A stretch of DNA of 64,000 nt. It comes from Palaemon carinicauda. Lineage: Eukaryota; Arthropoda; Malacostraca; Decapoda; Palaemonidae. Shown here piece by piece: positions 50,971 to 63,130 of this stretch (position 1 is its first letter; every line of letters begins with the position of its first letter). A program made the position numbers and the translations under genes. Location of the stretch: contig NC_090736.1 of the NCBI RefSeq assembly GCF_036898095.1, positions 10,527,395-10,591,394 of the forward strand, in the 5' to 3' direction. The notes under the pieces are model-generated. The model did no database searches. It saw only the letters and a list, made by a program, of their open reading frames with translations, and was not told the origin of the DNA.

Positions 50971-51250
50971 GTTTTTAATTGTAGAGACAGGTGTGAACGG
51001 AGGAAAGATGATGGTGGTAGTGGAAGGGGGCCATCATGTCGCGGATAGTGGTACAGTAGTTTGAAAGATTGTAAGGCCTTTGAAATGTAGAGAAATGTTG
51101 CAGGTGGTGCTTTCCAACCCTTTACTCCCCACGGTCCCTGCGGAATATCTTGGTAGTAGAAAAAGTTATGGAAAAATACAGGGGATGATGTGTATAGGGC
51201 CTCACAGTGAGGGGATGAGACGAATTTAAATGAGAAATTCAGAGGTTATA

Positions 51251-52596
51251 TTACCTCGGGGGAGGTAGGTTTGAAAGCAACTGTCTGTGAATTTTCATGT
51301 TTTCGATAATTGCTTTTGCCAGTGTGGCTGCAGTCTTTCTGGCGTGTTGCGAGATGATGTCCGCTTGTAGGTTACTCCTCAGTTGTACTGTCTCCCTACA
51401 TTCTAGTAGGTAGTGCAGGAGTGCCTGTTGTGGTGTAAAATCACAGTATTCACAAGGTCTTTCATTGTTTTCTAACATCTCCCAATTTGCTTTGTATCCC
51501 AGCCTGAATCTATGGATGCATACAGCCTGCTCTCTTGGTGTGTGTCCGTCAATGGGGGGAGGCACTAGATCTGTGGCCCATTTGTACCATGTGGCAGAGG
51601 GGGAGTTATTCCCTATCCACTTGTGTAGGTCCTTAATTAGATTTTCTTTGAGCTGTGGCTTAATTTTATTTTACATTTATTGCAGTGCAGGCTGTATGTG
51701 CACCTGTACTCTATCTATGTGTCTGGTGCTTTTGGCTAGCTCATCTGCTTTCTCATTCCCTGGTATTCCTATGTGACTGGGAATCCAGTTGAGAGTCACA
51801 GGTCTGCCTCTTTCATTGTGCTGATATAAACGTGCTTTGATATCAGCTAGTGAGCCTTGTTTTATTTGTTCTTTTCTTGTTGCAAGGCTTGCATTGAGGA
51901 TCTTGAGTCAATATGGATGACTACAGGTCCTTCTTCACTTTCAATGGAATGTTTTAGTGCTTGTTGTATTACAACAAGCTCTTGTCTGCTTGGTGGAGGC
52001 ATGGTTAGATGTTCTCCAGCAGATCGTGAAGTTGTCGGAGTATACTGCAGCTCCTGTCTGAATTCCAGGATCTACAGTATCATCGGTGTAGTAGGTCTGC
52101 GGCCCTGCAGTTTCTGAGCTCCTGATTGCTTCCTGGGCCGCAGTTCTTAGTTACTCCATTGTGCAGTCTTCCTTTGCTCTAGGAAGCTTTGTGTACCTAA
52201 AGGTCGCCACTTCTTTCTTCCAGGAGGGGGGATGTGCTGTGCGCCCTGATTTATGTCTGGGCTTAGTTGCAAAATTTCTTCAGCTATTCCCAGGCTCCTT
52301 ATGTTATTGCTGTGATCCTTGCCATAGGAGCTTGGGGTCTGGATCTCAGGGTGCATTGTGAGCTCCTCTCGTACTCTCTCTTTTGTTATTGAGTCTCTAA
52401 CAGAGAGAAAAATATTTTTGTTATTGTGGATGCATTTCTCTGTGCAATCCTGTCTTCTAGAGATGGCAGGTTGGGTTCCAGCCTGATGTTGCACAGCCTT
52501 GTCCACGTCTAGCGTGTGACTACAGTTATGCACTAAACGTGGCCAAAGCAGCCAAGATATCGAGGAGAAAGCAGCTGCTTGAACATGAAAAAGCAT
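51251..52596 (-). mobile_element. LINE with RNase H domain (I-type), C-terminal part, minus strand
   Basis: On the minus strand the pieces follow the order of an RNase H-bearing LINE ORF2. First comes a linker (52596-52147). Then RNase H: YYTDDTVDPGIQTGAAVYSD (first Asp, about 52085), a DSRSSMQ piece, and TLNWIPSHIGIPGNEKADEL (about 51810), which keeps the SHxGIxGNExAD box. Last is a Cys/His tail, CEYCDFTPQQALLHYLLEC (51400-51470), ending NLPPPR at 51251. The RT is missing, so the copy is 5' truncated. Two frameshifts and a stop are present. RNase H plus the CCHC-like tail fits the I/Jockey-related groups. Confidence 0.85.
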
Positions 52597-52619
52597 TTGA
52601 TGGAACCTTTATAGCATAC

Positions 52620-53051
52620 ACTTAAAAAGAATCGGTACCACCAAGTTTGTTGGAATTTTTAAGTGTGCTGCTAACACGTGGTTATATAGAATTCTAGCTT
52701 GAATATGAAACATCATCTATTGATCTAGAATTTGCACAACTTTTGCACTTCAGCTATCGGAAGACTCCAGCATCTTCATCATTTACCAGACTTTCCAAGT
52801 CAAGAGAACCTCCATTTCCATTATACTTTGGTTTCTTGGTCTTTGCAAAAACCAGAAAGGATCAATTAATTGATACATTTCATCAACATGGAATCAGCAT
52901 CAGCTACAATATGGTATTTGAATTGAATAAAGGGTTCAGAGAAGCAGCTGTAGCAAGAGTTGTTGAGGAAGAAGTAGGTTTGATCTCTTTAATTTATGAG
53001 CAGCCCAAGAGGAGAAAATGGTCAGATGATAAGTCATTAACCCAGATTTGA
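52620..53051 (+). pseudogene. Fragment of an unclassified repeated ORF
   Basis: The open frame 52743-53051 reads KTRKDQLIDTFHQHGISISY and then AVARVVEEEVGLISL. The pattern RKDxLIDTxHxHGxxISY resembles an uncharacterised protein repeated in many invertebrate genomes, from memory of the family only. It starts mid-domain, directly after the LINE at 52596. No function is assigned. Confidence 0.4.
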
Positions 53052-53364
53052 ATGATCAAAGTATATACCGGTAATTCTTTAATCTGCTACCCTCCCTTTA
53101 AATTGTTTCCTTTTTTTCAACCACGTGATAATAACTTGAAATCCTACAGCCATAACGAATAAACAATTATCTGTAATAGAACAATTATCTTTCAAAGAAG
53201 AAGAATCTGAGAATTGATATCAAATAAATGTGTTTCCTCAATGTTAAAGAAAATACGCTTTAGAAATAAATCCAATTTCCCTACTTGTGTATTTATTGAT
53301 AAAGTTGAAAAGAAAACAAATAATGCTATCAATTTTCCCCCTGGTAATGGCAATCAGCGTTTAT

Positions 53365-53524
<160 letters not shown>

Positions 53525-53779
53525 GATTGCCTTATAACTTTATATATAAGGGTGAAAAAAAATTAATGGAAAAGACTAAAATTGTTAAGGAGAGATCTTG
53601 GTTCGATGGGGGGGGGGAAACTTTATAGTAAGGGGGAAAAATACGTAAAGAAAGTGCAGGGGTGGAATACAAAACCGTAAAGTGCCAATATATTTACCTA
53701 TTAAGGTGAGAAGCGGAATGCTATCAGAAGAAAAAAAAACACAACAGGCGTAAATAAGTTATAATGTCTCCCGAATGGT

Positions 53780-53995
53780 AGAATGGGAAAAGGTTAAAGG
53801 GTTTCAGTTCCATCAGAATAGATACTCACCAGAACGTCAGCCGGGGAAGTCCAACCCCCCACTGTGGTGCCCTACCACAGCAGTAGCCTCCCCAGTAAAC
53901 AGTTTAAACTCACGGCCCTGGGCGGGGATCGTTCTCTTTCCACGCGAATGCGAGGCAAACACGTTACCACTGTACTAGCCAGGTTTCCAGATAAC
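53780..53995 (-). mobile_element. tRNA-derived SINE candidate
   Basis: On the minus strand, CCTGGCTAGTACAGTGGTAA (box A-like) is followed by CGTGTTTGCCTCGCATTCG and a weak box B (AACGATCCCC), ending GCCCAGG. The outer CCTGG/CCAGG can pair like an acceptor stem. The anticodon arm does not fold well, so it is not a working tRNA gene. The sequence beyond may be the SINE body. Confidence 0.5.
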
Positions 53996-54179
53996 TGTTG
54001 CGACCAAGAACAGGCTAATAAATTTTCTAGAATTCTTTTAAAATAAAATAGCTATGCTAGACATACTTACAAAATTGACAATATTTAATAATATAACAAA
54101 ATATAGATTCATCAGGATCATTAAAATGGCAAAGAAAACAAATTGGGTGATTGATAAGATGCCAATATTCGAAGTAATT

Positions 54180-54770
54180 CGAGGTGAAACCTTTCTTGTC
54201 TTGCCAACATAGTTACAAGAATAGTAAAAAGAATTATATCAATGAATGTAAGCTTCCCAAATCTGAGAAAGTGGCTATAGTTACACTGGTCATGAAAAGT
54301 ACTCTTAGATTATTAAGACTTAGTTTCATGCAGACCTATTTCGAATCTATCCTTTATTTCAAAAGTGCTAGAAATTGTAATTTTTGGACAACTAATCAGT
54401 CAGAAAAAATAGAACTTTGCCAGATAACCAGTCTTCTTACTTAAAATTATGCTCTACTGAAACTGCTATCTGTTCTGTTGTAACTGGAATGGTGGATGAT
54501 AGCAAATGTGGTATTTTAATATTACTCGATCTTAGTGGTGCTTTTAATACAGTTGTGCATGAACTGCTACTAAATGATTTACGGTCATTTGGTGTTGAGG
54601 ATGAAGCTTTAGAGTACCTAAAAGATAACTTAATTGGCAGAAACTATTGTGTATGAATTGGAAACTCTCATTCGTCGTATAACTAATTGAAGAGAGGTAC
54701 CTAAGGATAGTGAACAAAGTCCAATCTTACTTTGTATCATCTTTTAGGAAGCGAATGAAAGTGACATTTT
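54180..54770 (+). mobile_element. LINE RT fragment, second family
   Basis: In shifting frames: NECKLPKSEKVAIVTLVMKS, then STETAICSVVTGMVDDSKCG and ILILLDLSGAFNTVVHELLL. The last is RT motif A; its second Asp position, usually AFDTV, is Asn here. Then GVEDEALEYLKDNLIGRNYC. The motif C box was not found, so the fragment ends before it. The copy is dead. Confidence 0.85.
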
Positions 54771-55471
54771 CTTTAACTATTTTTCTCCTATATTAGCCAA
54801 ATAGAGAGCCTAGGCACTTTCAATATTTTCTCGAGGAAATAAGACAAGAAGTTAAATGCTCTGAACGATTGACAGGAATAAAGTGACAGCTTCTCCCAAG
54901 GTCTATGATCAAAGTCGCTAGCTTAGCTCACGCCGAAGGCTGGGGTGACTTAATTCATCCCCAGTGACTAGACCTAACATATTTAGACCTTGTAAATACT
55001 TAAGGATGTATAGGCCTACGACAAAATAGGTCTTACTGGTCCTGTAGGACACAGGGTTCAAATGTGTGATAGGACCAGGAAAACAGACTTCAAATTAAGT
55101 AAAGTAGACATTAAGTATAATTATATATAACAAAATGTATATTTTGATGTGTAATGTATAAAAATAATAAACTGCTTAACACCGAAAAAATATTCTTGGG
55201 AGGCACTGTGGGCTTCCATCTAACCTACTCATACTTGTTTTTAATATATATATATATCAGGTCTCATTTCACATTTTCCTACCGATTGGATATTCAAAAT
55301 ACCATTATTGTTTATAGTTGTTATGCATTATCATTGCATTTTTTTAATCTACTCTTTCTTATACAGGATATCCTGTAGGCTATGCGTGTTGACACATACT
55401 TGCTTTCTTGGAGAGCTGTTTTCCAAGTCTTATCACTCAAGGAAACTGTGCACTGCTGGGTCCACAAGATT

Positions 55472-55636
<165 letters not shown>

Positions 55637-55910
55637 GGCTACTTGCTAAGCTACAACCCTAGTTGGAAAAGCAGGATGCTATAAGCCTGGGGACTCCAAC
55701 AGGGAAAATAGCCCAGTAAGGAATGGAAACAAGGAAAATAAAATGTTCAAGAGTAACAACATTAAAATAAGTATCTCCTGTATAAAATATAAAATTTTTA
55801 ATAAAACAAGAGGAAGAGAAACAAGACAGAACAGCGTGCCCGAGTGTACCCTCAAGCAAGAGAACTCTAACCCAAGACAGTGGAAGACCATGGTACGGAG
55901 GCTGTTTAGA
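55637..55910 (-). repeat. (TAA)n-tailed interspersed repeat, minus copy
   Basis: CTTGCTAAGCTACAACCCTA, then GAAAATAGCCCAGTAAGGAA and CAAGCAAGAGAACTCTAACC. The minus frame reads GLEFSCLRVHSGTLFCLVSL, as at 45109-45327. Confidence 0.9.
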
Positions 55911-55999
55911 GTATCACACTGTGTATTCCAAGTTAATTGTCAAGTACTCATTATCAAAGCACTTAAAAAGCAGGAGTCTCCAGTTTCTTTTTTAAAACC

Positions 56000-57080
56000 T
56001 TAATATGATTTTTCTTTTTTTTTTTTTTAGATGACTGCATGGTGCTAGTTTATTATGTAGTCTTGGGACCGAATATTTGAAAACTATGGAACCCTCATTA
56101 TAGGTAAATCTTGTCTCAAATAACTCGAAACCACTTGTAACTATTCTCATGTCGACACGATTCGTTCGGTGCACGATGCGTAGCAATTCTCTTGGAACGT
56201 TTAGACGTCCGGTTCTGATAACTTGATGAGTCATTACACATACCCTAAACTGTTCTGGTTTTAGTAAGCATCTCGTGTAATTCAATTTATACAGTAGTAA
56301 TCCTTTCTTGGGATGGAAAACCTTTTATCAATCTTTTGGCCTTTGTTTATTATATTTTGTAATTTCCTAAGTTGCACTTCTTGCTGACTGTAATAGATAC
56401 AGTTACATTAGTCAATCGGAAGTTTCTTGACAGAATATCCCAGATTTTTTTTTAAAGCAACATTTCTAAGGTGATATCCAGCGATTCTTACTACATTATT
56501 TATTCAGGCACTGAGGGACAAATTACAGTGAAGTGATACACCTAGGCCTATAGGTCACGATCTCTACTAGATATATGGGACCGGGTTGTTAATAATATTT
56601 ACTTGGGTGTCATCTAAGTTTTTTAAGTTGTTTTTCTTTCATACCACCATTAATTCCGTTTTATTTCCATTTAGTTTTAGTTGTTTAATTGGCATACAAT
56701 TTCTGATACTAATAAGAACGTGGTTTAAAGTTTCAACATTATCATTACTGTCATTTATGAAGAAGGGAAATTTTGTATCATCATTGAATAGTTTAAACTT
56801 CATTCCATGTCTGTGTAGTACTTTTGGTAGACCTATAGTATAGATACAAAATAAGATTGAGCCAATAGCACACTTCCCTGACGGTACCTCTCTGCTTAAT
56901 CATTTATATTATGAGTAAGATTTTCCAATTCGTACACAGACACGGTAGTTTTTCTCAACCAAGTGATTATTTTGATAAATGAAAAAGAACTCGATATTCA
57001 ATACCAATGAATGTAAATCATTAAGTAGCAGTTCGTGCACAAGCGTATCAAAAGTAGCACTAATCAGATCGAACAATATC
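56000..57080 (-). mobile_element. LINE RT fragment, second family, minus strand
   Basis: The minus strand reads, in shifting frames, LVHELLLNDLHSLV (after RT motif A), then FKLFNDDTKFPFFINDS (motif C; usual form FADD, here FNDD with both Asp kept), LKLNGNKTELMVV, and the C-terminus MRIVTSGFELFETRFTYNEG (about 56120). It is the same family as the fragment at 54180. Many stops are present. Confidence 0.85.
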
Positions 57081-57084
57081 CATC

Positions 57085-57400
57085 ATTTCCATTATTATTA
57101 TTACTTACAATACAACCCTAGTTGCAAAAGCCGGATGCTTTAAGCCCAGGGTCCTCAACATGGAAAATAACCCGGTGAATAAAGGAAACAAGAAAAAAAT
57201 AATGTTTTAAGAACAGTAAGAACGTTAAAATAAAAATTTCTTATATAAACTATATAAAAAAAAACTTTAATAACAAAATGAGAGGCAATTACATGGAATA
57301 GTGTGTCCAAGTGTACCATCAAGCAAGAGAACTCTAACCCAAAAACAGTGAAGACAAAGCATATATAGCTGCCTCCATAAAATATAATTAACAACAATGC
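57085..57400 (-). repeat. (TAA)n-tailed interspersed repeat, diverged minus copy
   Basis: ATTATTATTACTTACAATAC, then ACAACCCTAGTTGCAAAAGC and CAAGCAAGAGAACTCTAACC. It shares the LEFSCLMVH frame on the minus strand. Confidence 0.85.
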
Positions 57401-57986
57401 ATCGACGTCTTTTATATGAATATCTTTAAACTATAATTGTTCAAGAATTACACATTCTAGCACTTTTGCTGTTAAGGGATCACGAAATAAGCACCTGCTT
57501 ATTTATTTGTTTTATGAAGGTACTGAATTGCAACACCAAAATTCTCGTATTACTAAAATGTTGATAGGCCTAGGCTACTTGCTTTAGGTAAAATTGTTGC
57601 TTTAATTTTAGCATTAATTTTTCAGCGTACGAAGCTACATTAACCCCCCCCCTTCAGTGTAAATACACAAGCAGCAGTATTTTTAAGCAGTGTAAATCCT
57701 GTAAAGTCTACGCCGTTGAAAGGGTTTGAAGACATTTTACCCGTATTTATAGAATCTTATTTACTTATCGTTTTAAAAGTTCGATTCTATATTCTCTTGT
57801 ATGTATAGAAGAGTTATAAAAAGAAGTCTGAGTTCTGTTAAAATAAACAATCCACATTTTCATCTTTTACATTTGTTGGTTGAAGGCGAAAGGTACAATA
57901 TAATATGCTTTCTCATTAAAGCAGCCGTATTTATAAGCAATTTTCTCATACACGATTAAACAAGCCATTTATGGTGTAAGATATAT
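57401..57986. other. Unassigned sequence
   Basis: No element is recognised. Confidence 0.4.
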
Positions 57987-58735
57987 TTGTTAAAGTTTTT
58001 ATAGTTTATTTAGGAAATATTTATTTTAATGTTACTGTTCTTAAAATCTTTTATTTTTTCTTGTTTCCTTTCCTCACTGAGCTATTTTCCCTGTTGGGGC
58101 CCCCGGGCTTATAGCACCCTGCTTTTCCAACTAGGGTTGTAGCTTAGCAAGAAACAACAACAATATAATGTTACTGTTCTTAAAATAATTTATTTTTTCT
58201 TGTTTCCTTTCCTCACTGGGCTATTTTCCATGTTGGGGCCCCCGGGCTTATAGCACCCTGCTTTTCCAACTAGGGTTGTAGCTTAGCAAGAAACAACAAC
58301 AATGATAATAGGATTTATAAAAAATAAAATGGGTGTCTTGCGTATTTAAATTTAGCGGTAAAATGTTTTATAATTTATTAAGGAAATATTTATTTTAATG
58401 TTAGTTCTTAAAATATTCAATTTTTTCTTGTTTCCTTTCCTCACTAGGCTATTTTCCCTGTTGGGGCCCCCGGACTTATAGCACCCTGCTTTTCCAACTA
58501 GGGTTGTAGCTTAGCAAGAAACAAAAACAATATAATGTTACTGTTCTTAAAATAATTATTTTTTCTTGTTTCCTCTCCTCACTGGGCTATTTTCTCTGTT
58601 GGGGCCCACGGGCTTATAACACCCTGCTTTTCCAACTAGGGTTGTAGCTTAGCAAGAAACAACAACAATGATAATAATAGGATTTATAAAAAATAAAATG
58701 GTTGTCTTGCGCATTTAAATTTAGCGGTAAAATCT
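57987..58735 (+). repeat. 369-bp tandem duplication carrying four (TAA)n-type repeat copies
   Basis: Two units of about 369 bp (offset fixed by AGGAAATATTTATTTTAATG at 58012 and 58381). Each has two copies of the short repeat core (CTAGGGTTGTAGCTTAGCAA, tail AACAACAACAAT), then GGATTTATAAAAAATAAAAT and AATTTAGCGGTAAAAT. The copies are close to identical, so the duplication is young. Confidence 0.92.
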
Positions 58736-58840
58736 TTGCGCATGCGCAGGTGAAAGGTAGCTGAGAATGTAGCCAATCAGAGTGCGAGGATGGTAACAAA
58801 ACGCGTGAACGGCACAACATGGTGCACAGTATAAAAATGA
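58736..58840 (+). promoter_or_regulatory. Promoter-like cluster: NRF1-type site, CCAAT box, TATA box
   Basis: TTGCGCATGCGCAGG (58736-58750) matches the NRF1 palindrome, AGCCAATCAG (58771-58780) a CCAAT box, and CAGTATAAAAATG (58827-58839) a TATA box. Spacing is plausible for a pol II core promoter. An AATAAA lies at 58866, only about 35 bases after the TATA. That fits an LTR better than a host gene. No pol or host exon was identified downstream. Confidence 0.45.
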
Positions 58841-60550
58841 CCATGATGAGTATACGATCTCCTGGCAATAAAAGAACCATTTTCAATAGGGATTTAATTA
58901 GTCTTTATTACTTTGTTTGTTGTGAATACAGTGTTGTGATCCGATTCTTACGTACTTTCTGTTATGGAGGTGGATGTGAAAGGGCCATTTCACGAAATAA
59001 GTAACTAAATTAAGAACACTTACTGGGACAATCTAGGCTTAGCCACCTCTTCTTAGATTGTACCCTTAAAACACATCAATCGTCCCATCTCTTATATGTA
59101 CTATTAGGATGCCATCGCCGAAAAGAACTGCTTAATAAATGAAATATCTGAAGGCAGGAGAAAATGACCAGCAGGTGAGAAGACATTTTGGGCCAAGAGA
59201 AATGAAGTTGTTCAGGAATGTAACGCTGAAGTGGGCGGCCTTGATCTGGCCAGGCATGGTCTACCTCCTACTAGACTACTGGTGGGGCTACGCCCCTCTG
59301 GTCCCTACCCTTAAAACCCTGTTCACATTGCAAACTTCTTTTTACAAATTTAATTTAGCAATTTCCAATTACATTCTCTTACGGCCTGCCAACGCAAGAG
59401 CCCGTGTCTTAACACGAAATAAGGCAATCTTAACACAAACGCACACACTATTAATTAGTTTTTTGTTTCTTGGTCCATGATGCTTTTATTTTGCTCAAGT
59501 TGCCTTTCTTTGTTATGTGCAAATGCCAATAAATACGAGAGATTGATATATATAGTATTAGCGGGAATTCGCAATTTCAAACTCCTTTTGTTTTGACAGG
59601 TTTGACCGTTATGAATGGCTGTCGTATTGAATGTCATTCGATAACCATAACATTAAACATCCAATAACAGAGGCCAAGGGTCAATGTGTGAGAAATTAAT
59701 CATTTCATGATTATCAATTCTATCTATGAACTCGACATCTTAAATTTGCTTTCAGAAATCGCAATAGAAGTAACTCGTAACGGGATTTGGTGGCAGGTGG
59801 AAAGTTGACCGAGGTGGATTGCATGTCATACGCCTACGGCAAACTCTATTTTAAGGAAATTTCCAACATATGCTATGTCCATTTATACACGCTACCATTC
59901 TCTTATAATTTACTTACGTCGTTTAAAGTCAGTAAGCTGATAGGCTGACCCTTTTTCCGAGATAAGCGGCCGTAGTTCCATATTTATAGGACTACTCGTA
60001 TATAGAAAGGTTGCGAATATCAAAGAGTTAAATATAGGTCTAGTTTCAAGTAATCTTATTATATTACTATGGATTAATTTTTACAATCTAAACCCTGGCG
60101 CTGGATTATACAGTCAATAGATACGTTGTTGTGTGAGACCACTTGTCAAGATTAGCCTAAAATGTAGACTGGTCTGTTTATCTCCTCTGTCCTTTTCTTC
60201 TTTGATTCTGGCAGATTGTAAGCTTATGGTAGCTCTAAAAAAAGTAAAGAATGTCAGTTCTTGTAATATTTAAAATGGGACTAGTGTTTAACCCAAAGTC
60301 AGTCATGTAAAGCATTAAGGCCTATGTTAGGTTAAGTTTATATAGGCTAATTGGTTAGGCTAGTAATGTAGTATAGTAGTTTTGATTTAGATAATTTCTC
60401 TTGAAATATTTGAGCCATATATTTCTCCACATTTTTATTTTTTGTTTTTGTATTTCTGACCATTATTGTTAATGGGAACTCCTTTTTTTTTGTCTTCATA
60501 TCACAAACTTTATTTTGTTAGCATAATAAAGCTGAAGAAAAAAGTGTATT
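58841..60550. other. Unassigned sequence downstream of the promoter-like cluster
   Basis: An open frame at 59139-59480 (start KYLKAGENDQQVRRHFGP) looks protein-like up to about 59285 but I cannot place it. The rest is AT-rich without recognised elements. Confidence 0.35.
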
Positions 60551-60557
60551 TACCCTC

Positions 60558-60560
<3 letters not shown>

Positions 60561-60617
<57 letters not shown>

Positions 60618-60618
60618 T
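60561..60618. repeat. (AT)n(AC)n microsatellite, tail of LINE copy 4
   Basis: It lies at the 3' end (minus sense) of the LINE at 60618-61826 and so probably grew from the element's tail. Confidence 0.9.
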
Positions 60619-61826
60619 ACACGCACCAAGGCATTTCCCCCGATTCTGGGGGTTAGCCAACATCAAAAATAAAAAGAAAAGTAGAGGTGCCTTTCCTCTA
60701 CGTTCCCCCAAGCCTGACAAGGGACTCGACCGAGTTTGGCTGGTATTGCTGGGGCGCCACAGCCCACCCTCCCCCAACATCCACCACAGATGAAGCTTCG
60801 TAACGCTGAATCCCCCACTGCTGCTACTTTCGGGGTCATCCAAGGCAACCAGAGGAAGCAGCAGGGTCTACCGGAATAGTGTCACAATCGCTCGCCATTC
60901 ATTCCTATTTCTAGCACTCCCTCTTGCCTCTCACACATCTATCCTCCTATCACCCAGAGCTTTCTTCACTCCATCCACTCAAAGTTTGGCCTTCCTCTTG
61001 TACTTCTCCCTTCAACTCTCGCATTCATAACCTTCTATAGCTGACAGCCATTTTCCTTTCTCTCAACAAGGCCAAACCACCTCAACACATTCATATCCAC
61101 TCTAGCTGCTAACTCATTTCTTACACCCGTTTTCGCCCTCACTACTGCATTCCTAACCCTATCTACGCGAGATACACCAGCCATACTCCTTAGACACTTC
61201 ATCTCAAACACATTCAATTTCTGTCTTTCCGTCATTTTCATTCCCCACAACTCTGATCCATACATCACAGTTGGTACAATCACTTTCTCATACAAAAATC
61301 TCTTTACATTCATGCCCAACCCTCTAATTCTTTACATCTCCCTTAACTGCCCCCAACACTTTGCATCCTTCATTCACTCGCTGACGTACATCTGCTTCCA
61401 TTCCATTTGCTGCAACAACAGACCCCAAGTACATGAACTGATTTACTTCCTCAAGTAACTCTCCATTCAACATGACATTCAACCTCGCAACACCTTCCCT
61501 TCTTGTACATCTCTTAACCTTACTCTTACACACATTAACTCTCGACTTCCTGCTCTCACATACCCTTCCAAATTCTGTCAATAATCGGCCAAGCTTCTCT
61601 TCAGAGTCTGCAACCAGTACAGTATCATCCGCAATCAACAACTGATTCACTTCCCATTCATGGTCATTCTCGTCTACCAGTTTTAATCCTCGTCCAAGCA
61701 CTCGAGCATTCATCTCTCTCACCACTCTATCAACATACAAGTTAAACAACCATGAGGACATCAATCATCCCTGTCTCAGCCCCACTCTCACCGGAAACCA
61801 ATCGCTCACTTCATTTCTTATCCTAA
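60618..61826 (-). mobile_element. LINE copy 4, 5' truncated, minus strand
   Basis: On the minus strand it reads from MMSSWLFNLYVDRVVREMNA (end of RT motif B) through LLIADDTVLVADSEEKLGRL (motif C; Phe replaced by Ile, both Asp kept) to RWFGLVERKENGCQL. The 3' UTR and a variant hairpin (CCCCCGATTCTGGGGG, 60636) follow. Frames break near 61320. It is more diverged from copy 1 than copies 2 and 3, so it is an older insertion. Confidence 0.9.
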
Positions 61827-62926
61827 AATAAGAGGCCATCGGGGACTAAGCCCGACGCCACGCTAGCAGGACTCAAAGCGCTTTGGCTTCCTCTAACCAA
61901 AAGCTAAAAAAAAGATAAGTCCCCGAAGGGAATGAAATCAAAATTAGCATAAATTAAGGCAAAGAGAGGTAAATACTCAACTTTGACGAAAAAGAGAAAG
62001 TCATTCCAAACTAAAATTCTTCAAAAAAACTGCGAAAAAAGCACCCACAAAGAAAACCGAACTGTAGCCAAAAGCTGCGATCGAAGGAATGGGAAGCGGG
62101 ACCGTATTGGGGCACTCGGAGGTGATAGGATGTGTAACGGCTCCTTACTTATCCTACCCCTTAGTGGACTAGACTGAGAAAGGTCTGTTTTGGGTGCAGA
62201 TCTCTATGGTTATCTTAGGATACGTTCCTGATTATACACAATATCTTCGGATAGTCGTTTCCGGGGGTTGGAACCCCGTGATACCTGACAGTAATTCTCT
62301 TGTAATATCAATCGCAGAAATATTATACTGTAGAATTTGCTAGAAGGAACTTCATATACAGTACAAATCACACGCAAATCCATAGGAAAAATACCCCTAC
62401 ATTTTGTGGGAGGCTGTGGTTAAACCTAACCTATGCAGCAGTAGGTATGCCTTTTAAATTATGGGGGAGGGAGGGAGGATTTGGTCAACCTTTTAAATTA
62501 TCAGAGGGTTGTGGCCCCTCAACCCCCATCCTTAATGTGTCTTATGATGCCATATCACTTGGTAATCCTTGAATAAAACATTATGCAATTCATATTTGCT
62601 GTGCATGACTATGTAAATGGATTTTTTTTCTGCAGTTATTGAAAGAATAAAGAATTTTATAGTTATAGAGTACCTGAACAGATATATTTCTTGACAAGCT
62701 TCTCATGATCCTGTAACTGGAAAGGATATTGTAAAAAAAATAAAGAAAAATTGCAAACCATTCAGGAATTTTAACGTAAACATTTTGAAAGTTTTAACTG
62801 ATGAAAAATTTTTTGTAATGTATACATTAACTAAAAAACAGAAAAGGTTTTAATTCGTTTGACAATAGGGCATGGATAATCTTACTATCACCATCCCAAA
62901 AGTCAGAAAATGTCTTCTGTTTGTAA
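61827..62926. other. Unassigned sequence
   Basis: Contains AAGTCCCCGAAGGGAATG and other moderately GC-rich stretches up to about 62290, possibly part of an unrecognised repeat; then AT-rich DNA. No gene is supported. Confidence 0.4.
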
Positions 62927-63130
62927 ATGTTCCTACACATTTACAAATCTTTGTCTTTTAAAAGGAGTATGCCTTCAATGAAGCTGGAACTCTGCTAAGA
63001 TGTATAATGAGCCGGTGGTATTTACTGACTTGTGGCAGATTAAGCCCTGGCCACTGATCAGCCGTATAGTATAGAAGTACTTACGGCATCCTCATTTGGC
63101 TTCATCCAGTTTGTTGTGTGAGAGGGATTT
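62927..63130 (+). mobile_element. Left-end fragment of a D-family DIRS element
   Basis: TGTTCCTACACATTTACAAA and TTTGTCTTTTAAAAGGAG match the left end of D (24658) and the left half of the internal complementary region of G in reverse complement. It stops where an A-family left end begins. Confidence 0.6.

Noticed and set aside
53925..53995. A tRNA gene on the minus strand
   Set aside because: The anticodon stem does not pair and box B is degenerate; kept only as a SINE candidate.
59139..59480. 113-residue open frame with a possible membrane segment
   Set aside because: I cannot match it to any family, a possible splice donor lies inside it, and the 3' half is low in coding character; not strong enough to call a gene.
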